Shown: positions 42,695 to 51,198 of the stretch, piece by piece
Numbering within the stretch: position 1 is the first letter of the stretch
Layout: each line of letters starts with the position of its first letter
Source: an uncultured Mobiluncus sp.
Lineage (GTDB): Bacteria; Actinomycetota; Actinomycetes; Actinomycetales; Actinomycetaceae
DNA length: 64,000 nt
Assembly: GCF_947254095.1 (NCBI RefSeq)
Contig: NZ_CAMYBV010000002.1
Location: 1 to 64,000, forward strand
Direction of reading: 5' to 3'
Notes under the pieces: model-generated
What the model was told of the DNA's origin: nothing
Databases searched by the model: none
Seen by the model: only the letters and a program-made list of their open reading frames with translations
Translations under genes and position numbers: made by a program

Positions 42695-42815
42695 GCGGCT
42701 TTCGCAATTTTCGCTCTGATTAGCGACACTCCGCAACAATTCCCCACTAAAACAACCGTTATCGCGTAACCTCATTCCAGTTGTCCAATTCACACCGAAA
42801 CCTAGGGGAGAAATT

Positions 42816-43280
42816 ATGGGTCTGGCGCTGCGTAACGTTTTAGAGAAAGTCGGCTTGCGGGAACCCGAAATCGACGATTACGATGACGAGGAATTCATCG
42901 AAGATGAAACTCCGTTGGGCGAGGTTCACGAATTTCCCGGTTCCACCGAGTCGGAAACTGCCTCTCGTCAAACCCCGGAAACTCCGGCTGAGGCTCCGAT
43001 TGGCGCGATTGACCGGATTAAGACAGCCAAGCCCACCACATACTCAGATGCCAAAGAAATCGGCGACTACCTGCGCGATAACGTGCCAGTCATCCTCAAC
43101 TTGGCTTACCTTTCTGCCAAAGAGGCGCAGCGCATGGTCGACTTTGCTTCCGGCTTGACTTACGGTCTGCGTGGTTCTTTCGAGGAAGTCGGCACCCGTG
43201 TGTTCCTGCTTTCCCCGCAGCACCTTAAGACTATCGAGGCGACCCCGAAGCCGTCGTCTTCCTTACTACAGACTTTGTAA
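42816..43280 (+). CDS. sepF: Cell division protein SepF
   Basis: Membrane anchor and bundler of FtsZ filaments in Actinobacteria, which lack FtsA. The 154-residue protein has an N-terminal amphipathic helix (GLALRNVLEKVGL), an acidic disordered linker (about 15-70) and the SepF core with DAKEIGDYLRDNVPVILNL, AQRMVDFASGLTYGLRG and VFLLSPQHL. AGGGGAGAAATT precedes ATG. It follows ftsZ directly, without ylmD or ylmE. Confidence 0.95.
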   Translation: MGLALRNVLEKVGLREPEIDDYDDEEFIEDETPLGEVHEFPGSTESETASRQTPETPAEAPIGAIDRIKTAKPTTYSDAKEIGDYLRDNVPVILNLAYLSAKEAQRMVDFASGLTYGLRGSFEEVGTRVFLLSPQHLKTIEATPKPSSSLLQTL

Positions 43281-43302
43281 CTGCTAATCTCCTTCCATCC
43301 TG

Positions 43303-43337
43303 AGGTTCCCCCGTCGCGTGTAGCGGTGGGGGAACCT
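43303..43337 (+). terminator. Hairpin after sepF
   Basis: AGGTTCCCCC (43303-43312) pairs with 43328-43337 and the stem continues with five weaker pairs. The downstream sequence TGGTCTGTC is only weakly T-rich. Confidence 0.55.
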
Positions 43338-43364
43338 TGGTCTGTCTAGCCGGCAGGCGTCAGG

Positions 43365-43370
43365 TAGGAT
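43365..43370 (+). promoter_or_regulatory. -10 hexamer TAGGAT before yggT
   Basis: TAGGAT is 7 nt before GTG 43378, the same layout as at dnaE and hisD. It supports GTG 43378 as the translation start; the ATG at 43369 overlaps the hexamer itself. Confidence 0.4.
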
Positions 43371-43377
43371 GGACTGC

Positions 43378-43683
43378 GTGAGTATGGTGCAACTGATTGG
43401 CCTAGTGATTTACTACGCGATAAACGTCTATGTTTTCATCCTAATCTTGCGGGTCGTTCTGGACTGGGTGCAGCTTTTGGCCAGGGGTTGGCGCCCTCAG
43501 GGGATTATCTTGGTGTTTGCTAACTTGATTTACGCTCTGACGGATCCACCGGTACGGTTCTTTGGGCGTCTGATACCTCCGCTGCGTATCGGCGGATTAG
43601 CCCTTGACATGGGGTTTTTAGTGTTTTTTATCCTCCTGTTCTTGCTGCAATGGTTGGTGGTCAGGCTGACTTTTATGGTTTAG
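43378..43683 (+). CDS. YggT family membrane protein
   Basis: A 101-residue protein with two membrane segments separated by a loop: VIYYAINVYVFILILRVVLDWVQ and MGFLVFFILLFLLQWLVV. The central LTDPPVRFFGRLIPPLRIGGLALD is the YggT signature region (given in part). In Actinobacteria it always sits between sepF and divIVA and is probably linked to polar growth or division. GTG 43378 is chosen over the nearby ATGs from the promoter spacing; this is not certain. Confidence 0.9.
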   Translation: MSMVQLIGLVIYYAINVYVFILILRVVLDWVQLLARGWRPQGIILVFANLIYALTDPPVRFFGRLIPPLRIGGLALDMGFLVFFILLFLLQWLVVRLTFMV

Positions 43684-43873
43684 CCGCCGCGTTTTCGTTT
43701 TCATCACACTCCGCGATTAGTAAAATTTCCCCCTTTCGGAGTAAGTTTTAAACCTCAGTATTCACACAAGTAACAAAAAATGTGTAACAATATCTTTTGT
43801 ACAAAACGTGCGAATGCCCAAAAGGTTTTGGAAGTCGGGGCGCAAGCCCCCTGATACGGACGAGGTGACGAAT

Positions 43874-44479
43874 ATGGCGTTGCTCACCACAGATGACATC
43901 GTCAACAAGAAGTTTCAGCCCACGAAATTCCGCGAAGGCTATGACCAGGATGAAGTGGATGATTTCTTGGACGAGGTGGTGAATACCCTCGATACCCTGA
44001 CCAAAGAGCGTGACTCGCTCCGGGCCGAGCTGGAGGAAGCGAACCGCAAGATTGCCGAGCTGTCCAGTGGCGCAGCGCCGACTACGCCAGAAGCTCCGGC
44101 GGTGGAACCGGTTGCCGAACCGGTCACACCCGAACCGGCTGCTATGGTGGAACCCGCACCGGGTGCGGGGGAGGTTCCGGCGTCAACTTCCGCAGTTTCC
44201 ATGCTGGATATGGCCCAGCGTCTGCACGACGAATACGTGCAAGACGGTCAAAAGAAGAGCGAGGAAATCATTGCCAACGCTCGTGTCGAAGCCGACCGCA
44301 TTATTGCTGATGCAGAGCAGGAGCATTCCCGCGTACTGGCTCAGTTGGAGCAGGAACGCGGTATGTTGGAGCGCAAGATCGAAGAGCTCAAGACTTTCGA
44401 ATCCGAGTATCGCGCCAAGATGAGTTCGTTCCTAGAGGGCATTCTTTCAGACTTGGCGGATTCCGCACCGACCAACTAA
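43874..44479 (+). CDS. divIVA: Polar growth protein DivIVA (Wag31)
   Basis: Coiled-coil protein that marks curved membrane at cell poles and organises polar growth. The 201-residue protein starts ALLTTDDIVNKKFQPTKFRE, the membrane-binding DivIVA N-terminus, followed by a short coiled coil, a Pro/Ala/Glu-rich linker (about 72-110) and a second coiled coil (about 120-190). ATG 43874 is chosen because GAGGTGA lies upstream and the conserved N-terminus starts there; 22 further open codons upstream are not used. The 190-bp upstream gap holds a weak hairpin (43708-43742) and AT-rich promoter-like DNA. Confidence 0.95.
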   Translation: MALLTTDDIVNKKFQPTKFREGYDQDEVDDFLDEVVNTLDTLTKERDSLRAELEEANRKIAELSSGAAPTTPEAPAVEPVAEPVTPEPAAMVEPAPGAGEVPASTSAVSMLDMAQRLHDEYVQDGQKKSEEIIANARVEADRIIADAEQEHSRVLAQLEQERGMLERKIEELKTFESEYRAKMSSFLEGILSDLADSAPTN

Positions 44480-44480
44480 G

Positions 44481-45077
44481 TTGTCGTTCAAATCCATCTC
44501 TAACCGTCAGTCGACGGGAGATTCCCACCGATTCTCTCGCTGGCTGACGGTGCTTTTAATCATGGTGGTGGTGGGCGGCATCGACCAGATAACGAAACGC
44601 CTCGCCTTGCGCTTCCTGGCCGCCGATACCGCGCCGCGGCCTTTGCTGGGCTCATACGTAACCCTGCACCTCACGCACAACCCTGGCGCCGCTTTGTCTA
44701 TCGGCCAGGGCCAGACCCTGGTCGTCACCATCTTTAGCTTGATACTGGTGTTTATTTTGACCGTGCTGTCGTTCTTGACACACAGCCGGACGTGGGCTTA
44801 CATTTTGGCGGTCGTGTCCGGCGGGGGGATGGCTAACCTGGTCGACAGGTTCCAAGGCCCGACCTGGGGTACCGGAAAGGTCGTGGACTTTATTGATTAC
44901 TTCGGGTGGTTTGTCGGCAATGTGGCTGACATTTTCGTAGTTGTCGGGGTGGCGGTGATTTTCGTTTTGCTGCTTCGCGGCGTACCTCTGTTCGCTACTT
45001 CCCAACCTGACCCCGTATCGAGGTGCTCCGAGGCGGACGGAGGCCAGGATTGTTCCGTAAAGGGTAAAGATTCGTGA
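44481..45077 (+). CDS. lspA: Lipoprotein signal peptidase (prolipoprotein signal peptidase II)
   Basis: Membrane aspartic protease that cleaves lipoprotein signal peptides before the lipidated Cys. The 198-residue protein has four membrane helices and the conserved regions HNPGAALSIG, GGGMANLVDR with the first catalytic Asp near 122, VVDFIDYF, and VGNVADIFV with the second near 153. Start TTG 44481, one base after the divIVA stop, has no ribosome site, so coupling is likely. A hydrophilic tail of about 30 residues is added. Several lipoproteins in this window are potential substrates. Confidence 0.93.
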   Translation: MSFKSISNRQSTGDSHRFSRWLTVLLIMVVVGGIDQITKRLALRFLAADTAPRPLLGSYVTLHLTHNPGAALSIGQGQTLVVTIFSLILVFILTVLSFLTHSRTWAYILAVVSGGGMANLVDRFQGPTWGTGKVVDFIDYFGWFVGNVADIFVVVGVAVIFVLLLRGVPLFATSQPDPVSRCSEADGGQDCSVKGKDS

Positions 45078-45988
45078 GTCGTTTGTTGCCGGTACCGGAA
45101 GGGCTCGCGGGGCTTCGCGCGGACGTGGGGCTGTCGCGGCTGTTGGGGCTGTCACGAGCGAAAGCGGGAGCCCTGCTGGAATCCGGAGCGGTCACGCAAA
45201 ACGATGAGATCCTCAAAAAATCCGATGAACTGACCCCGGGAAGTCTGCTGGAAATAGAGATTCCCGAACCTGTCGGCTATGTTCCGGAAGTCACCCGCGT
45301 AGAGAACTTAGGAATTTTATATGCCGATGATGATTTGGTCGTGGTAGATAAGCCGGCTGGGGTCGCCGCCCATACTGGCCCCGGTTGGGAGGGACCCACG
45401 GTAGTTGGGGCACTTAGGGCCGCCGGTATTCGTGTGTCAACGTCCGGACCAGTGGAACGCGAAGGCATTGTGCACCGTCTGGACGCGGGAACGTCGGGAG
45501 CCATGGTGGTTGCGAAATCGGAACTGGCCTACGGCAAACTGAAGAACGAGTTTCGCTACCATCGGGTCGAAAAAATTTACACCGCCCTCGCCACGGGAAA
45601 GGTGAAACCCCCGGTAGGGACCATTGACGCCCCCATCGGTAGGGCGCCGGGGCGCGAGTTTAAGATGGCGGTCGTGTCCGGGGGTAAGCCCGCGGTGACG
45701 CACTACGACGTCATCGAGGAACTGCGGGGGGCAACCTTGTTGAAAGTCCAATTGGAGACCGGGCGAACCCACCAGATTCGCGTGCATCTCGCGGCTATTG
45801 GGCACCCCCTGGTGGGAGATACGGAATACGGAGCGGATCGGAAAGCGGCGGCACGGCTGGGGCTGGAACGGCAATGGCTGCACGCCAGTCGGCTGGCGTT
45901 TAAGCATCCGCGAACCGGTCTGGAAGTCGCGGTGCAGGCTCCGCTACCTGCAGATTTAGCAGCAGCTTTAGAGCTTTTGCGCCAATAG
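45074..45988 (+). CDS. rluD: RluD-type 23S rRNA pseudouridine synthase
   Basis: Converts uridines to pseudouridine in 23S rRNA helix 69. The 304-residue protein has an N-terminal S4 domain (LSRLLGLSRAKAGALLESG) and the RluA/RluD catalytic motif IVHRLDAGTSGAMVVAK near residue 138 with the essential Asp; the family usually has HRLDKDTSG, so D-K is D-A-G here. GRTHQIRVHLAAIGHP follows as normal. GTG 45074 overlaps the lspA stop by 4 bp. A weak hairpin (about 46015-46025) follows. Confidence 0.93.
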   Translation: MSRLLPVPEGLAGLRADVGLSRLLGLSRAKAGALLESGAVTQNDEILKKSDELTPGSLLEIEIPEPVGYVPEVTRVENLGILYADDDLVVVDKPAGVAAHTGPGWEGPTVVGALRAAGIRVSTSGPVEREGIVHRLDAGTSGAMVVAKSELAYGKLKNEFRYHRVEKIYTALATGKVKPPVGTIDAPIGRAPGREFKMAVVSGGKPAVTHYDVIEELRGATLLKVQLETGRTHQIRVHLAAIGHPLVGDTEYGADRKAAARLGLERQWLHASRLAFKHPRTGLEVAVQAPLPADLAAALELLRQ

Positions 45989-46062
45989 TCAGGCCGAAAT
46001 TCGCGACTCGCGGTCCCACCTGCGAGACTGGAACCTGGCGGGCTCGCCGCGGAAAAAACGAC

Positions 46063-46068
46063 TAGGAT
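46063..46068 (+). promoter_or_regulatory. -10 hexamer TAGGAT of a leaderless dnaE promoter
   Basis: TAGGAT lies 6 nt before ATG 46075, with no Shine-Dalgarno between. The -35 region is not recognisable. Confidence 0.5.
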
Positions 46069-46074
46069 TGACCC

Positions 46075-49000
46075 ATGCCCAGTTCCGATTTTGTTCATCT
46101 CCACGTCCATACCGACTACTCGATCTTGGATGGGGCGGCAAAGATTAAGCGGCTGGTTGCCAAAGCGGTAGAAAATCAGCAGAAGGCCGTGGCGATTACC
46201 GATCACGGTTATTTGTTCGGGGCTTTTGAGTTTTATCAAGAATGTCGTAAGGCCGGGATTCAACCCATTATCGGCTTGGAAGCCTATGTCACTCCGGGGA
46301 CTTCACGCTTTGACACCACTCGAGTGCAGTGGGGTACTTTGGAACAGCAAAAGGCCGGTGACGACGTATCCGCTCGCGGCGCTTATACGCATATGACGCT
46401 GCTGTCCCGAACCACTGAGGGGATGCACAATCTGTTCCGGCTGGGCTCGTATGCCTCTCTGGACGGACAGATGGGCAAATGGCCGCGGGCTGACCGGGAA
46501 CTGTTGGAACGCTACCACGAGGGGCTGATTGGCACGGCAGGCTGTCCCTCCGGGGAGGTCCAGACCCGGCTGCGGTTGGGACAGTACCAGGAGGCTCGGC
46601 GGGCTGCCGGGGAACTGCAGGACATCTTCGGCAAAGACAATTTTTATGTGGAGCTAATGGATCACGGTCTGTCCATCGAAAACCGCGTGCGTAAAGACCT
46701 ACTGCGCTTAGCGCGGGAAATCAACGCACCTGTCATTGCTACCAACGACTCCCACTACGTCAATAAGGAAGACCGGGAAATCCAAGACGCGATGCTGTGC
46801 ATCAACTCCGGGGATCGGCTGTCTAACCCGGACCGGTTCCGCTTTGACGGCACGGATTATTATCTGCGGCCCAGCGAAGAAATGCACGAACTGTTTGCGG
46901 AAATCCCCGAGGCCCTAGACAACACCCTGCTGATCGCCGAGCAGTGCAACGTCGAATTCCCGGACGTGAAAGAAGGCACTTTTATGCCGGTGTTCCCGGT
47001 GCCAGCCGGAGAGGACGAGGTGTCTTGGTTTATTAAGGAAGTTGAACGCGGCTTACAGTATCGGTTCCCGAACGGCATATCCGAGGAAGTCCGCAAACGC
47101 GCCGACTACGAGGTTGAGATTATTGTCCAAATGGGATTCCCCTCGTACTTCCTGATTGTTTCGGACTACATTCAGTGGGCGAAAGACAACGGGATTCGGG
47201 TCGGGCCGGGGCGCGGCTCTGGTGCTGGCTCCATGGTCGCCTACGCCATGCGCATCACGGATTTGGATCCCATCAAACACGGGCTGTTGTTTGAACGGTT
47301 CCTCAATCCGGAGCGGGTGTCCATGCCCGATATCGACGTAGATTTCGACGATCGGCGCCGTCAGGACGTGATTGACTACGTGACCCGCAAATACGGCAAG
47401 GACAAAGTGTCCCAGGTTGTGACCTACGGCACGATTAAATCAAAGCAAGCCCTGAAGGACGCGGCACGCATTTCGGGCGCGGATTTCTCTAAGGGGGAAA
47501 AGCTCACCAAGGCGATGCCGCCGGCGGTCATGGGTAAAGACATCCCGCTGTCCGGCATGTACGATTCGCAGCATCCGCGCTACAAAGAAGCCGAGGAATT
47601 CCGCAAAGTCGTGGCCGAAGACCCGTTTAACCGCCAAATTTTTGACCTGGCAGCCGGGGTGGAAGGCATGGTCCGCCAGTGGGGGGTACACGCGTGTGCG
47701 GTCATCATGTCGCGAGAAACCTTGACTGACGTCATTCCCATGATGAAACGCCCGCAAGACGGAGCCATGATTACCCAGTTCGACTACCCGACTTGTGAGC
47801 ACCTGGGCCTGCTAAAGATGGACTTCCTGGGGCTAAAGAACCTCACCATTATTTCCGATGCCTTGGACAACATTAAGATTAACGGGAAAACCCCACCCGA
47901 CCTGGAGCGTTTGGAAGTTGATGACAAAGCGACTTACGAATTGCTGTCCACGGGCGAAACGTTGGGGGTGTTCCAGCTCGATGGCGGGGGGATGCGCACC
48001 TTGCTGAAGCAGCTGCGGCCCACCGAGTTCGACGATATTTCCGCTCTGGTGGCGCTGTATCGTCCCGGACCGATGGGGGCGGATTCCCACACGAACTACG
48101 CATTTCGGAAGAACGGGTTGCAAAAGATTGAGCCGATTCATCGTGAGCTGGAGGAACCGCTGAAAGATATCCTCGGCTACACCTACGGCCTGATTATCTA
48201 TCAGGAACAGGTCATGGCGATCGCCCAAAAGGTCGCCGGATTTACCCTGGGGCAGGCCGATATTTTGCGTAAAGCCATGGGGAAAAAGAAGAAAGACGTT
48301 CTGGCCGAACAGTACGTGAAGTTCCATGATGGGATGATTGCTAACGGCTATTCCGAGGATTGCTGCAAAACCCTGTGGGAAATTCTGGTACCTTTCGCTG
48401 ATTATGCATTCAACAAATCTCACTCGGCGGCTTACGGGCTAATTGCTTACTGGACCGCTTATCTTAAGGCGAACTTCCCGACCGAATATATGGCGGCCGT
48501 GCTGACCACCCAGACGGATAAAGACAAGCTGGGGATGTATTTGAACGAGGTGCGCCGCATGGGGATTAAGGTTTTGCCTCCTGACGTGAACCAGTCCTAT
48601 GGGGCTTTTGCACCTGACGGAAACGACATTCGTTTTGGCTTGGCCTCGATTCGTAACGTCGGAGGAAACGTGGTGGCGGAAATCATCAAGGCACGCCAAG
48701 AAAAAGGCGCCTACACGTCCTTTTCCGATTTTCTGAAGAAAGTTCCGGCGGAAGTCTGCAACAAACGCACTATCGGTTCCCTGATTAAGGCCGGAGCTTT
48801 CGACACGTTCGGAGCCTCACGCCATGCTCTTACCGCGATTCATGAGCAGGCAGTGGAAGCAGTGGTGTCTACGAAACGTCAAGAGTCCAACGGACAGTTC
48901 GACCTGTTTGCCGCCTTAGAGATGGACGGAGCCGATTCCACGGACAATTTACTGGGCTCGGCCAGCATTGATATCCCCGATATCCCGGAGTGGCCCAAGA

Positions 49001-49749
49001 ATAAACTGCTCGCGTTTGAACGTGAAATGTTGGGAATGTATGTCTCGGACCACCCTCTTTCGGGAATGAAACGGGTGTTGGAAGGCCTAGCTGAGGACCG
49101 CATCGTGGATCTGACCTCGGAGGAGGGCAAAGGCAATGATTCCCCAGTCAAAATTGCCGGTCTGGTGACAGCGGTGAACGTAAAAATTTCCAAGCGTTCC
49201 GGCCAGCAGTGGGCAATTGCGAAAATCGAAGACATGACCGGCTCTGTGGAAGTACTGTTCTTTGCGAAAACCTACGAAAACATTGCCGCTGACCTGGTCC
49301 AAGACAATATTGTGGTGGTCGGCGGACGGCTGCGCCGCGAGGATGAATCCGTTTCGATTTATGCCAGCGACTTGAGCGTACCGAAATTATCGCTACATCT
49401 GGATCACTTGGACGAAGTGGATCTATTGCTGCCCGCCGAGCGCTGCACCCCAGAAAATATGCGCGCCTTTGGGGCCCTGCTGGACCGTTTCCCTGGCCAG
49501 GCTCCCGTGCGTCTGCATATTTTGGAGCAAGGGAAGCTGCAAGTCCTGGACTTGGGTCCCGAACGCCTGGTGAACGCCGGTCCGGATTTCTTAGGTGAGC
49601 TGCGCGCCATGCTGGGGTATGACTCGATTATCACCCCAGGAACTAACCCCTTAGAATCCAGTGCGGCCGCCGAACTGGCCGAACTGGATCCGCATCCCGA
49701 CCAGTCTCAAGATCCCCCGGAAGACACCCTGTTCGACACCGGCAGCTAG
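46075..49749 (+). CDS. dnaE: DNA polymerase III alpha subunit
   Basis: Replicative polymerase subunit. The 1224-residue protein begins with a PHP domain (FVHLHVHTDYSILDGAAKI) that in Actinobacteria can proofread. The catalytic palm includes GPGRGSGAGS near 380 and PDIDVDFDDRRR near 420 with the metal-binding aspartates. The fingers, HhH and OB domains follow (OB near 1020-1110), then a short acidic C-terminus. No intein is present. It is immediately upstream of the his operon, as in many Actinobacteria. Confidence 0.97.
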   Translation: MPSSDFVHLHVHTDYSILDGAAKIKRLVAKAVENQQKAVAITDHGYLFGAFEFYQECRKAGIQPIIGLEAYVTPGTSRFDTTRVQWGTLEQQKAGDDVSARGAYTHMTLLSRTTEGMHNLFRLGSYASLDGQMGKWPRADRELLERYHEGLIGTAGCPSGEVQTRLRLGQYQEARRAAGELQDIFGKDNFYVELMDHGLSIENRVRKDLLRLAREINAPVIATNDSHYVNKEDREIQDAMLCINSGDRLSNPDRFRFDGTDYYLRPSEEMHELFAEIPEALDNTLLIAEQCNVEFPDVKEGTFMPVFPVPAGEDEVSWFIKEVERGLQYRFPNGISEEVRKRADYEVEIIVQMGFPSYFLIVSDYIQWAKDNGIRVGPGRGSGAGSMVAYAMRITDLDPIKHGLLFERFLNPERVSMPDIDVDFDDRRRQDVIDYVTRKYGKDKVSQVVTYGTIKSKQALKDAARISGADFSKGEKLTKAMPPAVMGKDIPLSGMYDSQHPRYKEAEEFRKVVAEDPFNRQIFDLAAGVEGMVRQWGVHACAVIMSRETLTDVIPMMKRPQDGAMITQFDYPTCEHLGLLKMDFLGLKNLTIISDALDNIKINGKTPPDLERLEVDDKATYELLSTGETLGVFQLDGGGMRTLLKQLRPTEFDDISALVALYRPGPMGADSHTNYAFRKNGLQKIEPIHRELEEPLKDILGYTYGLIIYQEQVMAIAQKVAGFTLGQADILRKAMGKKKKDVLAEQYVKFHDGMIANGYSEDCCKTLWEILVPFADYAFNKSHSAAYGLIAYWTAYLKANFPTEYMAAVLTTQTDKDKLGMYLNEVRRMGIKVLPPDVNQSYGAFAPDGNDIRFGLASIRNVGGNVVAEIIKARQEKGAYTSFSDFLKKVPAEVCNKRTIGSLIKAGAFDTFGASRHALTAIHEQAVEAVVSTKRQESNGQFDLFAALEMDGADSTDNLLGSASIDIPDIPEWPKNKLLAFEREMLGMYVSDHPLSGMKRVLEGLAEDRIVDLTSEEGKGNDSPVKIAGLVTAVNVKISKRSGQQWAIAKIEDMTGSVEVLFFAKTYENIAADLVQDNIVVVGGRLRREDESVSIYASDLSVPKLSLHLDHLDEVDLLLPAERCTPENMRAFGALLDRFPGQAPVRLHILEQGKLQVLDLGPERLVNAGPDFLGELRAMLGYDSIITPGTNPLESSAAAELAELDPHPDQSQDPPEDTLFDTGS

Positions 49750-49853
49750 CCGTTTCGCGCTGCGGGTGGTTCCGGTAGTCCCTCAGGTTTCACCAGCAGG
49801 GTCGGCTTGGCGCACCGGGTTCGCGGGGTTTTCGGGGCTGGTCAGTTAGCTGT

Positions 49854-49859
49854 TAAGAT
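49854..49859 (+). promoter_or_regulatory. -10 hexamer TAAGAT before hisD
   Basis: TAAGAT lies 7 nt before GTG 49867, which supports that start over a GC-rich upstream extension. The transcript would be leaderless. Confidence 0.45.
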
Positions 49860-49866
49860 AAATACC

Positions 49867-51198
49867 GTGTTCAACGTATTGGATTTTTCAAAAGAAAACG
49901 TGGATGCCGCGGTGCTGCGTGAGCGGCTTCCCCGGGCGGCCCTCAATGTCGAGCGGGCGGTGGAGGCGGTGGCGCCCCTAATCGAGGCGGTGCGCCGCGA
50001 AGGGGCCAAAGCCCTGCGCGACCAAGCCGAGCAGTTCGACCGGGTGCGTCCCCGCCTGTTGCGGGTCCCGGCGGCTGAAATTGAGCGAGCTTTACGGGAA
50101 CTGGATCCGGGGCTACGCGAAGCAATTGAAACTTCCATTGCCAACAACCGGAAGGGTCACGAAGCGCAGCTGCCTCGCCCGGTCGTCACCGAGATTATTC
50201 CCGGCGGCACCGTTACGCAACGCTGGATTCCGGTGCGGCGCGTGGGTCTGTACGTGCCGGGCGGGCTCGCGGTCTATCCCAGCTCGGTCATCATGAACGT
50301 GGTGGCGGCACAAGTGGCGGGGGTGGACCAGATTGCTCTGGCCTCCCCGGCGCAGCAGGCTTTCGACGGCTCGGTACACCCCACCGTGCTGGCGACCTGC
50401 GCCTTATTGGGTGTGACCGAAGTCTATGCCATGGGCGGGGCCGGAGCGATTGGTGCGTTTGCCTACGGGGCAAAGGGCGAAACGCCAGACGATGGTCAGG
50501 TTTTGGTGGAGCCTGTGGACGTCGTTACCGGTCCGGGCAATATCTACGTCGCGGCCGCGAAACGCGTGGTGTCCAGTGTCTGCGGTATCGACGCGGAAGC
50601 CGGCACCACCGAGATTGCCATCATTGCTGATAGCAGCGCCACGCCGAAATTTGTCGCTGCGGATTTAATCAGCCAAGCCGAACACGACCCGGCAGCCGCC
50701 TCGGTACTGATTACTGACTCAACCGACCTTGTGACCCAGGTGAGAGCGGAACTGGACCGTCAAGTTCCCCAACGTGACCACCACGAACGTATCGCCACCG
50801 CCCTATCCGGACCGCAGTCGGGCGCCATCCTCACTCGGGATATCGAACAATCCATCGCCGTGGCGAACGCTTACGGAGCTGAACACCTCGAAATTCAAAC
50901 CGCTGATGCCCGCAAAGTGGCAGCAAAAATTCACAATGCGGGGGCAATCTTTGTCGGCGACTACACCCCGGTGCCGCTGGGGGATTACCTGGCAGGCTCC
51001 AACCACGTCTTGCCCACCGGAGGCACGGCCTCCCATGCTTCGGGCCTGAATGTGATGGCTTTTCTGAAGTCCGTGCAACAGATTGAATACACCCAACAGG
51101 CCGCGGACGCGCTGACCGACCGCCTGGTGGTATTTAGCCATGCGGAGGACCTGGAAGGCCACGGAGCGTCCTTGCTGGCACGTCGGGAAGGCAAGTAG
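49867..51198 (+). CDS. hisD: Histidinol dehydrogenase
   Basis: Zinc-dependent oxidation of histidinol to histidine in two NAD-linked steps, the end of histidine biosynthesis. The 443-residue protein carries RVGLYVPGGLAVYPSSVIMN, the signature VDVVTGPGNIYVAAAKR near 218, SQAEHDP with metal-binding residues, and GAEHLEIQT. GTG 49867 is chosen because the family N-terminus (NVLDF) begins here and a -10 box precedes it; an open extension to 49807 is not supported. First gene of hisDCBXHA. Confidence 0.96.
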   Translation: MFNVLDFSKENVDAAVLRERLPRAALNVERAVEAVAPLIEAVRREGAKALRDQAEQFDRVRPRLLRVPAAEIERALRELDPGLREAIETSIANNRKGHEAQLPRPVVTEIIPGGTVTQRWIPVRRVGLYVPGGLAVYPSSVIMNVVAAQVAGVDQIALASPAQQAFDGSVHPTVLATCALLGVTEVYAMGGAGAIGAFAYGAKGETPDDGQVLVEPVDVVTGPGNIYVAAAKRVVSSVCGIDAEAGTTEIAIIADSSATPKFVAADLISQAEHDPAAASVLITDSTDLVTQVRAELDRQVPQRDHHERIATALSGPQSGAILTRDIEQSIAVANAYGAEHLEIQTADARKVAAKIHNAGAIFVGDYTPVPLGDYLAGSNHVLPTGGTASHASGLNVMAFLKSVQQIEYTQQAADALTDRLVVFSHAEDLEGHGASLLARREGK

